Positions 41,837 through 50,449 are shown, counted from the stretch's first letter. The stretch: DNA of 64,000 nucleotides from Ruania rhizosphaerae (GCF_009805705.1 NZ_VSMB01000006.1:1-64000), one strand, 5' to 3'. Program-made: numbers and translations. Notes: generated from the letters alone by a model not told the origin.

Positions 41837-43597
41837 TCATCGGCCACCGAAGCCACCGAAGCCGCCGTCCGTATCCGAGCGCCCCGGCACATCGCTGGTC
41901 GGCTCGCGCCCGAACTCCGGGTCCTTCGCCGTGCGCCACCACGGGTCGTAGCTGTGCTCCGCCCCCACCACGGACTTCGGGTCGCCGTCGACGATCCGCC
42001 CCAGGTTGTACAGCGACTCGCTGTCGTGGTCGTAGTAGTTGCTGTGCTGGCCGAAGGTGTACGTCCACCCGCGGTCGGCGGACTCCGCCTCGAAGCGAGT
42101 GGCGCCGAAGTCCTCGGAGGAGGGGTCGATCCCCAGGCCGCCGGGGTTGTGGTACCAGCCCTCGTCGCCGAAGAGCGCCACCGGGTCGCGGCTGTTGCGC
42201 CCCACGTATACGTTGTCGGCGCCGACGCTGAAGTCGTCTGCGGTCTCGGCCGGTCCTGCGCCCGGGCTGCCGATCAGGGCCACATTGTCGGCGGCCAACC
42301 CATGATCGGTTGCCGCATAGGAGGTGGTGGTCGAGCCGTAGCTGTGCCCGATCACGGTCAGGTGCGCCTTGTCCTCGCGTGAGGCGCGCAGGCCGTCGAT
42401 CGCATCGGCGAGGCGAGTTCCGCCGTCCTCGGCCCGCCCGTGGGTGACAGTGTCGATGTCGACGGCGCCCTCCGGGGTGTCGTAGCCGAGCCAGAACATG
42501 CTCGCCACGCTGGAGCCGTCGCCGCCGTAGCGGGCCGATTCGTAGAGGTTCGCTGCCTTCGTCGCATAGCCGGGGGCGTCGTCCATCTCCGTGGTGATGC
42601 CCGGAACCTGCACGGCCACGTCATCCGCGGTGTCCAGATCGCCCACGGCGACGGCGACCCGTCCGTCTCCCGAGAACGCGTCCGGGTCGTAGAGCCACAG
42701 CGTGCCACCGGGCTTGTCCCCGGTGAGGGGGTCGGTGAAGTCGTCCAGTTGGCTCAGCGCCTTGCGGGCAGCGCGGGCGTTCGCGAGTGTCTTCGCCTCG
42801 GTCTCGGTGAGGGTGCCCAGCCGCTCCTTCTGCGACAACTCGCCGAGGTCTCGCTCCAGCAGGATACGGTTCGCGGCGTCGCGTGCTGAGGCGGGCAGCC
42901 CGTCCCCGTCGCCAACCAGCTCAGGCAGCGCCTCGATCGCGGCCTGACGCTCGGCCGGGGAGAGATTCTTCCACCACGCAGCCCGGTCCTGCGGGCTCAC
43001 CGGTTCCGGTATCGCGAGGGCAAGCACCTGGGTGAGGAAGGACAGACCCGCCCAGTGCGCGTCGTCGAACTCGGCCGCCTCCAGTGCTGCGGCGAGATCC
43101 TCTTCACTCTCGGTCACCCGCTGCTCGAACGCGAGTTGCGCCGTAGCGAGCGCTGCGTAGCTGACGCTGAGCGTGCTCGCCCGCAACACCAGCTCGTCCT
43201 GCTCGTCCTCACCCGCCTGATCCGCCCCTGCTGCGCCCTCCAGGAGCTGCGCGCGCAGCGCGTCGAGACTCGCGCTGGTCTCCGACAGTTCCTGCCAGTC
43301 GGCCAGGTGGCCACGGCGCTGTTCGGCGAAGGCCTCGACGGCGCCGGCCACCCCGCGTAGCACCTGCGCCGCGGCCGCATGCTCGGCCGCAGCGTTGGTG
43401 ATGCGCTGCTGGTAGGTCAGGAACGCCAGCCCGATCCAGGAATCGCCCAGATCGGATAGACGCGAAGCCGTCTCAGCGGCCGACTCACACTGGTCCGCCT
43501 GGGTGCCCAGGTCCAGGGCGACCTGTTCGCACTGGCTGGGGTCGCCGTCGGGCTCGGGCAGGAGAACCACGGCCTCCGGAACCATGACCGTGCTCAC
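41837..43597 (-). CDS. DUF1023 alpha/beta hydrolase with WXG-like helical N-terminus
   Basis: The 586-residue protein has a long helical N-terminal half (about 1-200) with the pattern of WXG100/ESX-type helical hairpins (for example LGDSWIGLAFLTYQQRI). A DUF1023 alpha/beta hydrolase domain follows (about 290-560), with nucleophile S419 in VIGHSYGSTT, a downstream NSRDPVALF segment and His518 in GQHSNYYDH. A Gly-rich C-terminus ends the chain. The start is GTG, overlapping the preceding small gene by four bases. Substrate and export route are unknown, but similar proteins are linked to type VII secretion. Confidence 0.8.
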   Translation of the reverse strand: MSTVMVPEAVVLLPEPDGDPSQCEQVALDLGTQADQCESAAETASRLSDLGDSWIGLAFLTYQQRITNAAAEHAAAAQVLRGVAGAVEAFAEQRRGHLADWQELSETSASLDALRAQLLEGAAGADQAGEDEQDELVLRASTLSVSYAALATAQLAFEQRVTESEEDLAAALEAAEFDDAHWAGLSFLTQVLALAIPEPVSPQDRAAWWKNLSPAERQAAIEALPELVGDGDGLPASARDAANRILLERDLGELSQKERLGTLTETEAKTLANARAARKALSQLDDFTDPLTGDKPGGTLWLYDPDAFSGDGRVAVAVGDLDTADDVAVQVPGITTEMDDAPGYATKAANLYESARYGGDGSSVASMFWLGYDTPEGAVDIDTVTHGRAEDGGTRLADAIDGLRASREDKAHLTVIGHSYGSTTTSYAATDHGLAADNVALIGSPGAGPAETADDFSVGADNVYVGRNSRDPVALFGDEGWYHNPGGLGIDPSSEDFGATRFEAESADRGWTYTFGQHSNYYDHDSESLYNLGRIVDGDPKSVVGAEHSYDPWWRTAKDPEFGREPTSDVPGRSDTDGGFGGFGGR

Positions 43598-44052
43598 GAG
43601 ATCGGGGTCCGCATCCGCAGCACCGTCCGGCCTGGCGACGCCTGCACGAGTGCCAGCGTGGCGCCCTCCCGGTCGGCCAGTACCCGGGGCAGGCCGGCCG
43701 GGGGGAGGAGCACCTGCCAGCCATCCGTGCGCAAAGTCGCCGCCGCGGAGGCGAGTGCCTCCGCACTGACCCCGGTGGTGGCAGTCAGCGTGCTCTCCCG
43801 TTGCTCATCGCGACCATCGCCCACCCACCGGTGCTGCGCCTGCGCTGGTACGCCCGGCAGGAGCGCCTCCCACAGTGCCTGGACGTCACGATCGATCGCC
43901 TCGGCGGATCTGGCAGGCACGGCGGTCGACACAGCGCCTGCACGAGGCAGTTCCGGCGCGTCCACGATCGCGAGGTCGACATCCCGGTGGCGCTGACGTA
44001 CCACCGACCAGAACGGGTCCCCGGAGATCGGTGTCGATGAAGTCCCAGTCAC
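43594..44052 (-). CDS. Hypothetical protein, partner of the DUF1023 hydrolase
   Basis: From the GTG at 44052 the protein has 152 residues with no signal peptide or membrane helix. It includes GDPFWSVVRQRHRDVDLAIVDAP near its start and ends in TVLRMRTPI. I do not recognise a family. Its four-base overlap with the DUF1023 gene implies a shared function, perhaps a chaperone, similar to the small companions of ESX-like genes. An upstream start at 44127 is less likely. Confidence 0.65.
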   Translation of the reverse strand: MTGTSSTPISGDPFWSVVRQRHRDVDLAIVDAPELPRAGAVSTAVPARSAEAIDRDVQALWEALLPGVPAQAQHRWVGDGRDEQRESTLTATTGVSAEALASAAATLRTDGWQVLLPPAGLPRVLADREGATLALVQASPGRTVLRMRTPIS

Positions 44053-44156
44053 GAGCCCTAGCCTGTCAGCCAGGAGCCTGCGATGGCATGGTGCGAACTC
44101 CCCATTTCCTTCACGGTGCCTCCCCATTCACCCTGCTCGCCCTCACACTCACCCAG

Positions 44157-44162
44157 TAGCGT
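44157..44162 (+). promoter_or_regulatory. -10 box TAGCGT of a leaderless promoter
   Basis: TAGCGT lies six bases before the ATG of the aminotransferase gene, which has no ribosome site. Confidence 0.55.
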
Positions 44163-44168
44163 TGATCT

Positions 44169-45359
44169 ATGGACTTCCGCCGCATCGAGGGGCTTCCCCC
44201 GTACGTCTTCACGATCATCGACTCCCTCAAGCTCGAGGCACGTCGAGCAGGTCGGGACGTGGTGGACCTCGGCTTCGGGAACCCGGACCTGCCCAGCCCG
44301 GAGATCGCCGTCGAGAAACTCGCCGAGGCGGCGCGCAACACCCGCAACCACCGCTACTCCTCCTCACGCGGTATCCCGAACCTGCGGCTGGCGGTCGCGA
44401 ACCACTACAACCGCCGGTTCGGTGTCACCCTCGACCCGGAGCGTGAGGTGCTGACGACGATCGGCGCCAAGGAAGGTTTCAGCCACCTCATGTGGGTGCT
44501 GCTGCAGGCCGGAGATGCCGCGATCGTGCCCACCCCCAGCTACCCGATCCACATCTGGGGACCGTACTTCGCCGGGGCGGACGCCCGGCAGGTGCCCATC
44601 GGGGATGGCACCGACGGCGCCGGATACATCGACCGGGTGATGGAAGCCTGGGAACTCGGTTGGCCCAAGCCGCGCGTGATCGTGCTGTCCTTCCCGCACA
44701 ACCCCACCACCTCCACGGTGGAGCTGGCGGACCTGCAACGCCTCGTGGACTGGGCCCGCGAACGGGACGTGGTGCTCGTACACGACCTCGCCTACGCCGA
44801 CATGTGCTTCGACGGGTGGCAGCCTCCTTCGCTCATGCAGTGCGAGGGCGGCAAGGAGGTCGGAGTCGAGCTGTACTCGATGACCAAGTCGTACTCGATG
44901 GCCGGCTGGCGGGTGGCGTTCCTCGTCGGCCGCAAGGACGTCATCAAGGCCCTTGTGCAGCTCAAGAGCTACCTCGACTACGGCACGTTCCAGCCGATCC
45001 AGATCGCGGCGACCGTCACCCTGAATGAGGCCACCGAGTACCCGGCCGAGCTCAGCGGCATCTACCAGTCCCGGCGCGACTGCCTCTACGACGGGCTGCA
45101 GCGCGTGGGCTGGGACATCCTCAAGCCCAAGGGCACCATGTTCGCCTGGGCGCGCATCCCCGAGCCCTATCAGGAGATGGACTCGATCGAGTTCGCTCGC
45201 CATCTGGTCACCGAGTGCGACGTGGCGGTCTCGCCCGGGGTCGGGTTCGGACCGGGCGGGGAGGGGTACGTGCGGTTCGCTCTCATCGAGAACGAGCAGC
45301 GCATTGGGCAGGCAGTGCGCAACATCCGGCGGGGGCTGACGCGGCTGACCACCGGGTAG
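44169..45359 (+). CDS. Class I/II PLP-dependent aminotransferase
   Basis: The 396-residue protein is a fold-type I aminotransferase similar to AlaC and LL-diaminopimelate aminotransferase. Motifs are VDLGFGNPD near the start, SFPHNPTTSTVE in the middle, VHDLAYADMCFDG with the PLP Asp-Tyr pair, SMTKSYSMAGWRVAFLVG with the PLP lysine, and YVRFALIENEQRI with the carboxylate-binding Arg. It probably makes alanine or another small amino acid with glutamate as donor. The gene head is leaderless. Confidence 0.9.
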   Translation: MDFRRIEGLPPYVFTIIDSLKLEARRAGRDVVDLGFGNPDLPSPEIAVEKLAEAARNTRNHRYSSSRGIPNLRLAVANHYNRRFGVTLDPEREVLTTIGAKEGFSHLMWVLLQAGDAAIVPTPSYPIHIWGPYFAGADARQVPIGDGTDGAGYIDRVMEAWELGWPKPRVIVLSFPHNPTTSTVELADLQRLVDWARERDVVLVHDLAYADMCFDGWQPPSLMQCEGGKEVGVELYSMTKSYSMAGWRVAFLVGRKDVIKALVQLKSYLDYGTFQPIQIAATVTLNEATEYPAELSGIYQSRRDCLYDGLQRVGWDILKPKGTMFAWARIPEPYQEMDSIEFARHLVTECDVAVSPGVGFGPGGEGYVRFALIENEQRIGQAVRNIRRGLTRLTTG

Positions 45360-45367
45360 GTGCCGCG

Positions 45368-45373
45368 TACGCT
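45368..45373 (+). promoter_or_regulatory. -10 box TACGCT of a leaderless promoter
   Basis: TACGCT lies six bases before the ATG of the SDR gene at 45380, just after the aminotransferase stop. Confidence 0.55.
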
Positions 45374-45379
45374 CGTGCC

Positions 45380-46150
45380 ATGCCTACCGCGCTCGTCACC
45401 GGAGCCTCCTCCGGGATCGGACTGACCTTCGCCCGACACCTCGCCCAGCGCGGCCTGCACCTCGTGCTGGTGGCCCGCAGCGCCGACCGGCTGGAGGTGG
45501 TGGCCACCGAGTGCCGGGCCCTCGGGGCGCCCGACGTGGAGGTGCTCCCGGCCGACCTGGGGAGCGAGGCCGGAATCGCCGCCGTGTGCGAGCGGTTGCG
45601 CGGCGAGGACGTGCACACCCTCGTCAACAATGCCGGTCTATCCATCGGGGCGCCGTTCGCCGACGCCACCGAGGAAGCACTGAGCCACCAGCTCACCGTC
45701 AACGTCGAGGCCGTGCTGCGGCTGACCCGCGCCGCCGTGCCCGGGATGACCGAGCGCGGCAGCGGCGCGATCATCAACGTCGCCTCCATCGCAGCCCTGT
45801 TGCCCGGCCGGGGGAGTACGTACTCGGCGTCGAAGGCGTGGGTGCTGCAGTTCACCGAAGGTCTGGCGATGAACCTCGCCGGCACCGGGGTGCGGGTACA
45901 GGCGCTCTGCCCGGGCTTCGTGCGCACCGAGTTCCACGACGCCGCCGGCATCGACATGAGCCGCACCCCCGACTGGATGTACATCGACGCCGACCACCTG
46001 GTGGCCACCTCCCTGCGCGACCTCGGCCGCGGCAAGGTCGTCAGCGTGCCCGGTGTGCTCTACGCGGGTATCGCGGTGGTGGCCAAGCTCGTGCCACGCA
46101 GCGTGATCCGCCGGCTCGCCGCCGGGATCAAGTCCCGGGGGAGGGACTGA
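45380..46150 (+). CDS. SDR family oxidoreductase (YqjQ/DltE-like)
   Basis: The 256-residue protein has TGASSGIGLTFARHLAQRG at its start, LVNNAGLSIG, NVASIAALLPG and YSASKAWVLQFTEGLAMNL with the Tyr-x3-Lys pair. It ends in a hydrophobic GVLYAGIAVVAKLVPRSVIRRL stretch typical of the YqjQ-type SDRs. Its stop overlaps the next ATG by one base (TGATG), so it is coupled to the FolP-like gene. Substrate unknown. Confidence 0.88.
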   Translation: MPTALVTGASSGIGLTFARHLAQRGLHLVLVARSADRLEVVATECRALGAPDVEVLPADLGSEAGIAAVCERLRGEDVHTLVNNAGLSIGAPFADATEEALSHQLTVNVEAVLRLTRAAVPGMTERGSGAIINVASIAALLPGRGSTYSASKAWVLQFTEGLAMNLAGTGVRVQALCPGFVRTEFHDAAGIDMSRTPDWMYIDADHLVATSLRDLGRGKVVSVPGVLYAGIAVVAKLVPRSVIRRLAAGIKSRGRD

Positions 46151-47121
46151 TGGCCGACGGCGCAGCCTCAGCAGGCGTGGACGTCGCCTTGGGAGGCCGC
46201 GCCCATGACCTACGGGAGGCGCCAGGTCCGGGCCACGCACCGGACGCCGTCGGGGATCTTGCTCCGCGCCAGATCGGGGCGCGCACCTTCGACTTCGCCG
46301 GCCGAACGGCCGTGATGGCGATCGTGAACCGGACCCCGGACTCCTTCTACGACGGCGGACGCACCTTTGCACTGCAGGCTGCGGTGGACGCGTGCCTGGC
46401 CGCCGTTGCCGACGGCGCGGACTGGGTGGACATCGGCGGGATGGCCTTCTCCCCGGACACCCCCGAGGTGAGCGCAGCGGAGGAACTGGACCGGGTGCTC
46501 GGCGTGATCGAGGCGGTGCGCGCCGCCAGCGATGTGGTGATCTCGGTGGACACCCAGCGGCCCGAGGTGGCACGGGCCTGCGTGCTCGCCGGGGCGGACG
46601 TGGTCAACGACACCACCGGGCTGCGAACCGACGGCATGGCGCAGGCTGTGGCCGAGACCGGCGCGAGCGTGGTGATCGCACACTCGATCGCGCAGCCACA
46701 CCGCCACCATCAGCGTCCGGAGTATGGCGACGTGGTCAGCGAGGTGGCGGCGTTCCTCAGCTCCCAGGTGCAGGTGGCGCTCGCAGCCGGAGTGCCGGCC
46801 GAGCGGATCATCATCGACCCGGGGCACGACCTGAACAAGAACACCCGGCACTCCCTGGAACTGGTGCGCCGGCTCGCGGAGATCACCGCACTCGGGTATC
46901 CGACACTGGTGGCCCTGTCGAACAAGGACTTCGTGGGGGAGACACTGAACCGGGAGCGTCCGGAGCGGTTGGCCGGAACCCTCGCCGCCACGGTCATGTG
47001 CATCGAACGCGGGGCGCGGATCGTGCGCGCTCACGAGGTGGCGGCCACTGTGGACGCGGTGCGGATGGCCGAGGCCGTGCTCGGGCTGCGGGAGCCCGCC
47101 TACCTGCGGCACAACGTGTAG
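46150..47121 (+). CDS. Dihydropteroate synthase homologue, FolP2-like
   Basis: The 323-residue protein has a 40-residue N-terminal extension and then a DHPS barrel with MAIVNRTPDSFYDGG and VVNDTTGL. Its second loop reads DIGGMAFSPDTPEVSAAEE, whereas true dihydropteroate synthases have DIGGESTRPG. The late SNKDFVGET segment replaces the usual SRKSFIG. These changes resemble the actinobacterial FolP2 group, whose members are not thought to be main folate enzymes. It is coupled to an SDR upstream and a RibD-type reductase downstream. Calling it folP is therefore uncertain. Confidence 0.75.
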   Translation: MADGAASAGVDVALGGRAHDLREAPGPGHAPDAVGDLAPRQIGARTFDFAGRTAVMAIVNRTPDSFYDGGRTFALQAAVDACLAAVADGADWVDIGGMAFSPDTPEVSAAEELDRVLGVIEAVRAASDVVISVDTQRPEVARACVLAGADVVNDTTGLRTDGMAQAVAETGASVVIAHSIAQPHRHHQRPEYGDVVSEVAAFLSSQVQVALAAGVPAERIIIDPGHDLNKNTRHSLELVRRLAEITALGYPTLVALSNKDFVGETLNRERPERLAGTLAATVMCIERGARIVRAHEVAATVDAVRMAEAVLGLREPAYLRHNV

Positions 47122-47129
47122 GAGGCTGA

Positions 47130-47837
47130 ATGAGCGCATTCACGGAGGAGGAACTGCTCGCCGCCTACTCGGTGGCCGATCGGGACGAGGCGCACCTGCG
47201 GGCGAACATGATCGCCAGTATCGATGGCGCTGCCACCCATGCGGGACTCTCCGGCGGCCTCAACAGCCCCGCCGACAAGCAGGTGTTCGACCTGCTGCGA
47301 CGGCTCGCGGACGTGGTGATCGTCGGGGCAGGGACGCTGCGCGCCGAGGGTTACGGGGGACTGCACGTGGGCGAGGCCGACGTGGCCTGGCGCCGCGAGC
47401 ACGGGCTGGCCGAGCACCCGGTGCTGGCGATCGTCTCCTCCCGGCTCGCGCTGGACCCTGGTTCAGCGCTGTTCGCGGAGGCACCGCGGCGCCCGCTCGT
47501 GCTGACACACGCGCAGAGTCCGCAGCGGCAGCGCGCGGCCCTGGCGGAGGTCGCGGACGTGGTGCTGTGCGGGCAGGACGCCGTGGACCCGGTACGGATG
47601 CGGGCCGCGCTCGTTGATCGCGGACTGACGCAGATGCTGTGCGAGGGCGGACCGCACCTGCTGGGAACTCTGGCGGCCGCCGATGTGGTGGACGAACTGT
47701 GCTTGACGCTCAGCCCACTGCTGGAAGGCGGGGACGGCCTGCGTCTGATGCGGGACGCCCCGCTCGTGCACCGGCCGATGCGCCTGGCCGGGCTGCTGCG
47801 AGCCGAGGACATGCTGTTCCTGCGGTACCGGTGCTGA
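47130..47837 (+). CDS. RibD C-terminal / dihydrofolate-reductase-like pyrimidine reductase
   Basis: The 235-residue protein has a RibD_C (DHFR-like) fold with NMIASIDGAATH near the start, DVVIVGAGTLRAEGY in the middle and MLCEGGPHLLGTLAAADVVDELCLTLSP near the end. These are the substrate and NADPH sites of this family. There is no deaminase domain. AGGAGG precedes the ATG. It follows the FolP2-like gene by eight bases, so a pterin or flavin-related reduction is likely, but riboflavin synthesis proper is not implied. Confidence 0.85.
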   Translation: MSAFTEEELLAAYSVADRDEAHLRANMIASIDGAATHAGLSGGLNSPADKQVFDLLRRLADVVIVGAGTLRAEGYGGLHVGEADVAWRREHGLAEHPVLAIVSSRLALDPGSALFAEAPRRPLVLTHAQSPQRQRAALAEVADVVLCGQDAVDPVRMRAALVDRGLTQMLCEGGPHLLGTLAAADVVDELCLTLSPLLEGGDGLRLMRDAPLVHRPMRLAGLLRAEDMLFLRYRC

Positions 47838-47865
47838 GCGCCATGTGCGGTCAGCAGCATCCCGC

Positions 47866-47923
47866 GCGAGGGTGGCCTCAGTGTCGTTGCGAATGCGCTG
47901 TTCGACACTCAGACCGCCCTCGT
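47866..47923. repeat. Inverted repeat, copy 2 of family E
   Basis: GCGAGGGTGGCCTCAGTGTCG and CGACACTCAGACCGCCCTCG pair in about 18 of 21 positions around a 16-base loop, starting 28 bases after the reductase stop. The right arm and what follows match 54-100. It may work as a terminator for the folP-like operon. Confidence 0.65.
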
Positions 47924-47959
47924 GGCGGGTTTCGCATGCACTCGCCTGGCCGCGACCGA

Positions 47960-48952
47960 TCACGCGAGCGGCAGCCCAGATCCTGACTGAGCCCGCTCGT
48001 CGTGGAGATCGATGACCTGCTGCTCGACCGCGTCCGGGGCGGGCCCGCCGGTGGAGACGAGCGCGCAGGTGGCGTAGCCCTCGCTGGCGGAGGCATATTT
48101 CTGTAGCCACGGGTTCACGATGTGCCCGAACCGCTCGTACGGATACGTCACGGTCAGCGCCCGGTGCCCCACGCGCCAGGGCTTCGGCGTCAGACGCGCC
48201 CGGTAGGTCTCATGGGTGGCGCACAGGGTGACGTACAGCGGGTCCGAGTCAAGTTCGCGCAGGAGCTGCTCGGCCTCCGGACTGCCGGGTTGCAACCGGG
48301 ACCCGGTGACGATCACCCGCAGACCCGCGGCGGTCCGGTAGGTCCGGAAACCCCATTGTGGATGCCGGGCCGCCACCGCCTCGATCGTCGCCACGGCCGC
48401 CGCACCTGCTCCCGTGGCGCCTGCGGGTGCCGTGTGCGGGGCAGTGCGGGACGGCGTGCCGTGCTGGTGAGGTGCTGGAGTGGCGATCAGATCGGATGTG
48501 GACCGTCGTCCGAACAGCCGGGCGAAGAAGCCACGCTTCGGCTCCGCGGGGCGACCGCCCTGCCGAGGCGTACGGTCGCGTCGGGGCCGTCGGTGCTCCC
48601 GTATGCCCCGGCCGGAGGGAAGATCGACGTCGGCGATCAGCACCGCATCGGTGTTGAGTACCTCGGCTCCGTACCGGTTCCGGGTGATCGCGGCGATCAG
48701 CTCACCGTCACTCCCGGTGACCTCCGTCAGGATCTCCTCCCGCAAGGGAACCCGGGGGTAGTACCCGCCACGGGCCAGCTCCCGCCCGGCGCGAACCGCC
48801 GCGGCCGCCTCCTCCAGGCGCCGCCGGGCAACCTGCGCCGCCTCGGCGAGCGACGAGGTGGACCACCCGTGGAGGGTGAGGAAGAACTCCTTGCCGTCCG
48901 GGGAGTGCACCTCGCCGGTGGCGTCGGTCCAGAACCGAGGCAGGGGCTTCAT
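47960..48952 (-). CDS. Conserved protein of unknown function
   Basis: The 330-residue protein has an N-terminal domain (about 1-112) with WSTSSLAEAAQVARRRLEE, YYPRVPLREEIL and ITRNRYGAEVLNTDAVLIADVD. A basic, low-complexity linker (115-195) follows, then a C-terminal domain with GFRTYRTAAGLRVIVTG, DPLYVTLCATHETYRARLTPKPW and QKYASASEGYATC. The pattern is found in an unnamed family that I cannot assign to a function. The DVD and RTAAGLR-type motifs look like a nucleotidyl or primase-like core, which is only a guess. It overlaps the upstream Pr6Pr gene by four bases. Confidence 0.7.
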   Translation of the reverse strand: MKPLPRFWTDATGEVHSPDGKEFFLTLHGWSTSSLAEAAQVARRRLEEAAAAVRAGRELARGGYYPRVPLREEILTEVTGSDGELIAAITRNRYGAEVLNTDAVLIADVDLPSGRGIREHRRPRRDRTPRQGGRPAEPKRGFFARLFGRRSTSDLIATPAPHQHGTPSRTAPHTAPAGATGAGAAAVATIEAVAARHPQWGFRTYRTAAGLRVIVTGSRLQPGSPEAEQLLRELDSDPLYVTLCATHETYRARLTPKPWRVGHRALTVTYPYERFGHIVNPWLQKYASASEGYATCALVSTGGPAPDAVEQQVIDLHDERAQSGSGLPLA

Positions 48953-49602
48953 GCCTGCACCCCACGGTCGCGAACGCCCCGCAACCAGCGGTCTGCGAAC
49001 CAGACGGCCACAAACAGCACCGCGAAGAGCAGGAGGATCCCCAGGCAGGTGATCGCCACCGCGGGCCACCCCTCGGCCCGGAAGTTGACGAACGGGTAGG
49101 GGAACCAGTCCGTGATCCCGCCGACGATGAGGGTCGCCGCGAGCCAGAGGACTGGCCACACCGTCGCCCCGACCACGGCGGGGACGTCGACCCGTGACCG
49201 CGGACCCACCAGCAGCCACCCCGCCACGCACAGCACCGGCACGACCATGTGCAACATCGTGTCCGCCACGAATGACCAGCCGCTCAGGTCCAGCAGCGGC
49301 CGGAGCAGGAAGAAGTGCACCAACCCGGTCACCGTAATCCCGACCAAGCCGGCCAGTCGCACGATCCGGAACACCCGGCCGTCGCGCTGCGGATCCAGCG
49401 CGAGCATGACCGCCGAGGCAGCGACCAGCACATTGCTCTGAATGGTGAAGTAGGAGATCAATCGCCACAGCCGGGTTCCCAGCGGCGGCACCTCCGTCGC
49501 GAGCAGCACCGCCGAACCGGAGGCGGAGAGCACCAGCTGCAGGGTCAGCGCGCTCAGGGCCACCACAGCGGTCACCACATGAACGCAGCGAGCGAGGGAC
49601 AC
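48949..49602 (-). CDS. Pr6Pr family membrane protein
   Basis: From the GTG at 49602 the protein has 217 residues and six membrane helices. It contains ISYFTIQSNVLVAASAVML, TVTGLVHFFLLRPLL and a TDWFPYPFVNF segment, which match the Pr6Pr (FAR-17a/AIG1-like) group. The histidine in VTGLVHFF and a second in TMLHMVVP are placed like the active site of the lipid hydrolases ADTRP and AIG1 from eukaryotes. Its bacterial substrate is not known. It is co-translated with the unknown protein that follows. GGAGAGGAG is located before the start. Confidence 0.75.
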   Translation of the reverse strand: MSLARCVHVVTAVVALSALTLQLVLSASGSAVLLATEVPPLGTRLWRLISYFTIQSNVLVAASAVMLALDPQRDGRVFRIVRLAGLVGITVTGLVHFFLLRPLLDLSGWSFVADTMLHMVVPVLCVAGWLLVGPRSRVDVPAVVGATVWPVLWLAATLIVGGITDWFPYPFVNFRAEGWPAVAITCLGILLLFAVLFVAVWFADRWLRGVRDRGVQA

Positions 49603-49785
49603 GAGCCGATCTCCTCTCCGGGCGACCACCCAGCTGGATGCTGCCCCCATCGGGCCACATGCGCGTGGCGACAGCGCCACGCTCGATCCTAGACCGACCC
49701 GGGCGCACTGATGCGGAAGGTCCTGCGTGCGCAGGACACCCCGTGCCCGAGGCGCTCGCCTGGACTGCGCCAAGGAAGATGTCAT

Positions 49786-49811
49786 GGAAGAAAGAAAGAT
49801 AGTAGTCTTCC
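49786..49811. promoter_or_regulatory. VapBC promoter with overlapping inverted repeat
   Basis: GGAAGA (49786-49791) and TCTTCC (49806-49811) form a perfect 6-base inverted repeat with a 14-base spacer. The -10 box TAGTCT (49803-49808) lies within it, six bases before the ATG of the antitoxin. Binding of the VapBC complex here would block the promoter. Confidence 0.55.
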
Positions 49812-49814
49812 TTC

Positions 49815-50063
49815 ATGGCGCTCAACATCAAAGATCCGGAAACGGACCGGCTTGCCCGAGAGCTGGCCGACCGGATGGGCGTGTCCATCACGGCCGCCCT
49901 CAAGGCTGCGCTCGCGGACAGGCTCGCGCGCACGGCTCCGAGGGTGGACGTGGTCTACACCAGCCTCGTCGACGTCGGTGAGCGAGGGAGGGCGCGAGCG
50001 GTGCTGGACGATCGCCCTGTCGACCAGATCATCGACTACGACGACCACGGTCTGCCGGCGTGA
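49815..50063 (+). CDS. vapB: VapB-type antitoxin
   Basis: The 82-residue protein starts MALNIKDPETDRLARELADRMG and has the ribbon-helix-helix pattern of the PSK/Rv0623 group of antitoxins. The C-terminal part ([14 protein letters not shown]) is acidic and is the likely toxin-binding tail, with the common YDDHGLP ending. It overlaps the toxin gene by four bases and is expected to repress its own promoter with the toxin. Confidence 0.88.
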   Translation: MALNIKDPETDRLARELADRMGVSITAALKAALADRLARTAPRVDVVYTSLVDVGERGRARAVLDDRPVDQIIDYDDHGLPA

Positions 50064-50449
50064 TCGCCGTCGACACCTCGGCACTGGTCGCCATCGTTCT
50101 GGGTGAGCCCGAGCTCGAACGATTCGCCGCGATCATGGCCAGCAGACCGTGCGTGGTGAGTGCTGCCAGCATCACCGAGGCAGCACTGGTGGTCCAGACG
50201 CGCCAGGGACCGGACGCCGTCGAGGATCTGCGGCGCGTGCTTCAGCAGGCGAAGGTCGCGATCGCCCCGGTGGACGACGAGCAGGCGTGGTCGGCCCACG
50301 CTGCCTGGCAGCGGTTCGGCAAGGGAAGGCATCCTGCCGGGCTCAACTTCGGTGACTGCTTCTCCTACGCTCTGGCGAAGTCTCGCGCGGTACCGCTGCT
50401 CTACAAGGGGGACGACTTCACGCAGACCGACATCGAGCCGGCGCGCTGA
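50060..50449 (+). CDS. vapC: VapC-type PIN domain toxin
   Basis: The 129-residue protein is a PIN-domain ribonuclease. It has [18 protein letters not shown] with the first Asp, a central [12 protein letters not shown] Glu and the C-terminal [15 protein letters not shown] with the other acidic residues, then [13 protein letters not shown]. The GTG start overlaps the vapB stop. Such toxins cut tRNA or rRNA. Confidence 0.9.
   Translation: MIAVDTSALVAIVLGEPELERFAAIMASRPCVVSAASITEAALVVQTRQGPDAVEDLRRVLQQAKVAIAPVDDEQAWSAHAAWQRFGKGRHPAGLNFGDCFSYALAKSRAVPLLYKGDDFTQTDIEPAR

Noticed and set aside
45511-46149. Long extension before the FolP2-like start
   Set aside because: The extra residues come from the SDR gene in another frame and look random; the coupled ATG at 46150 fits the family.
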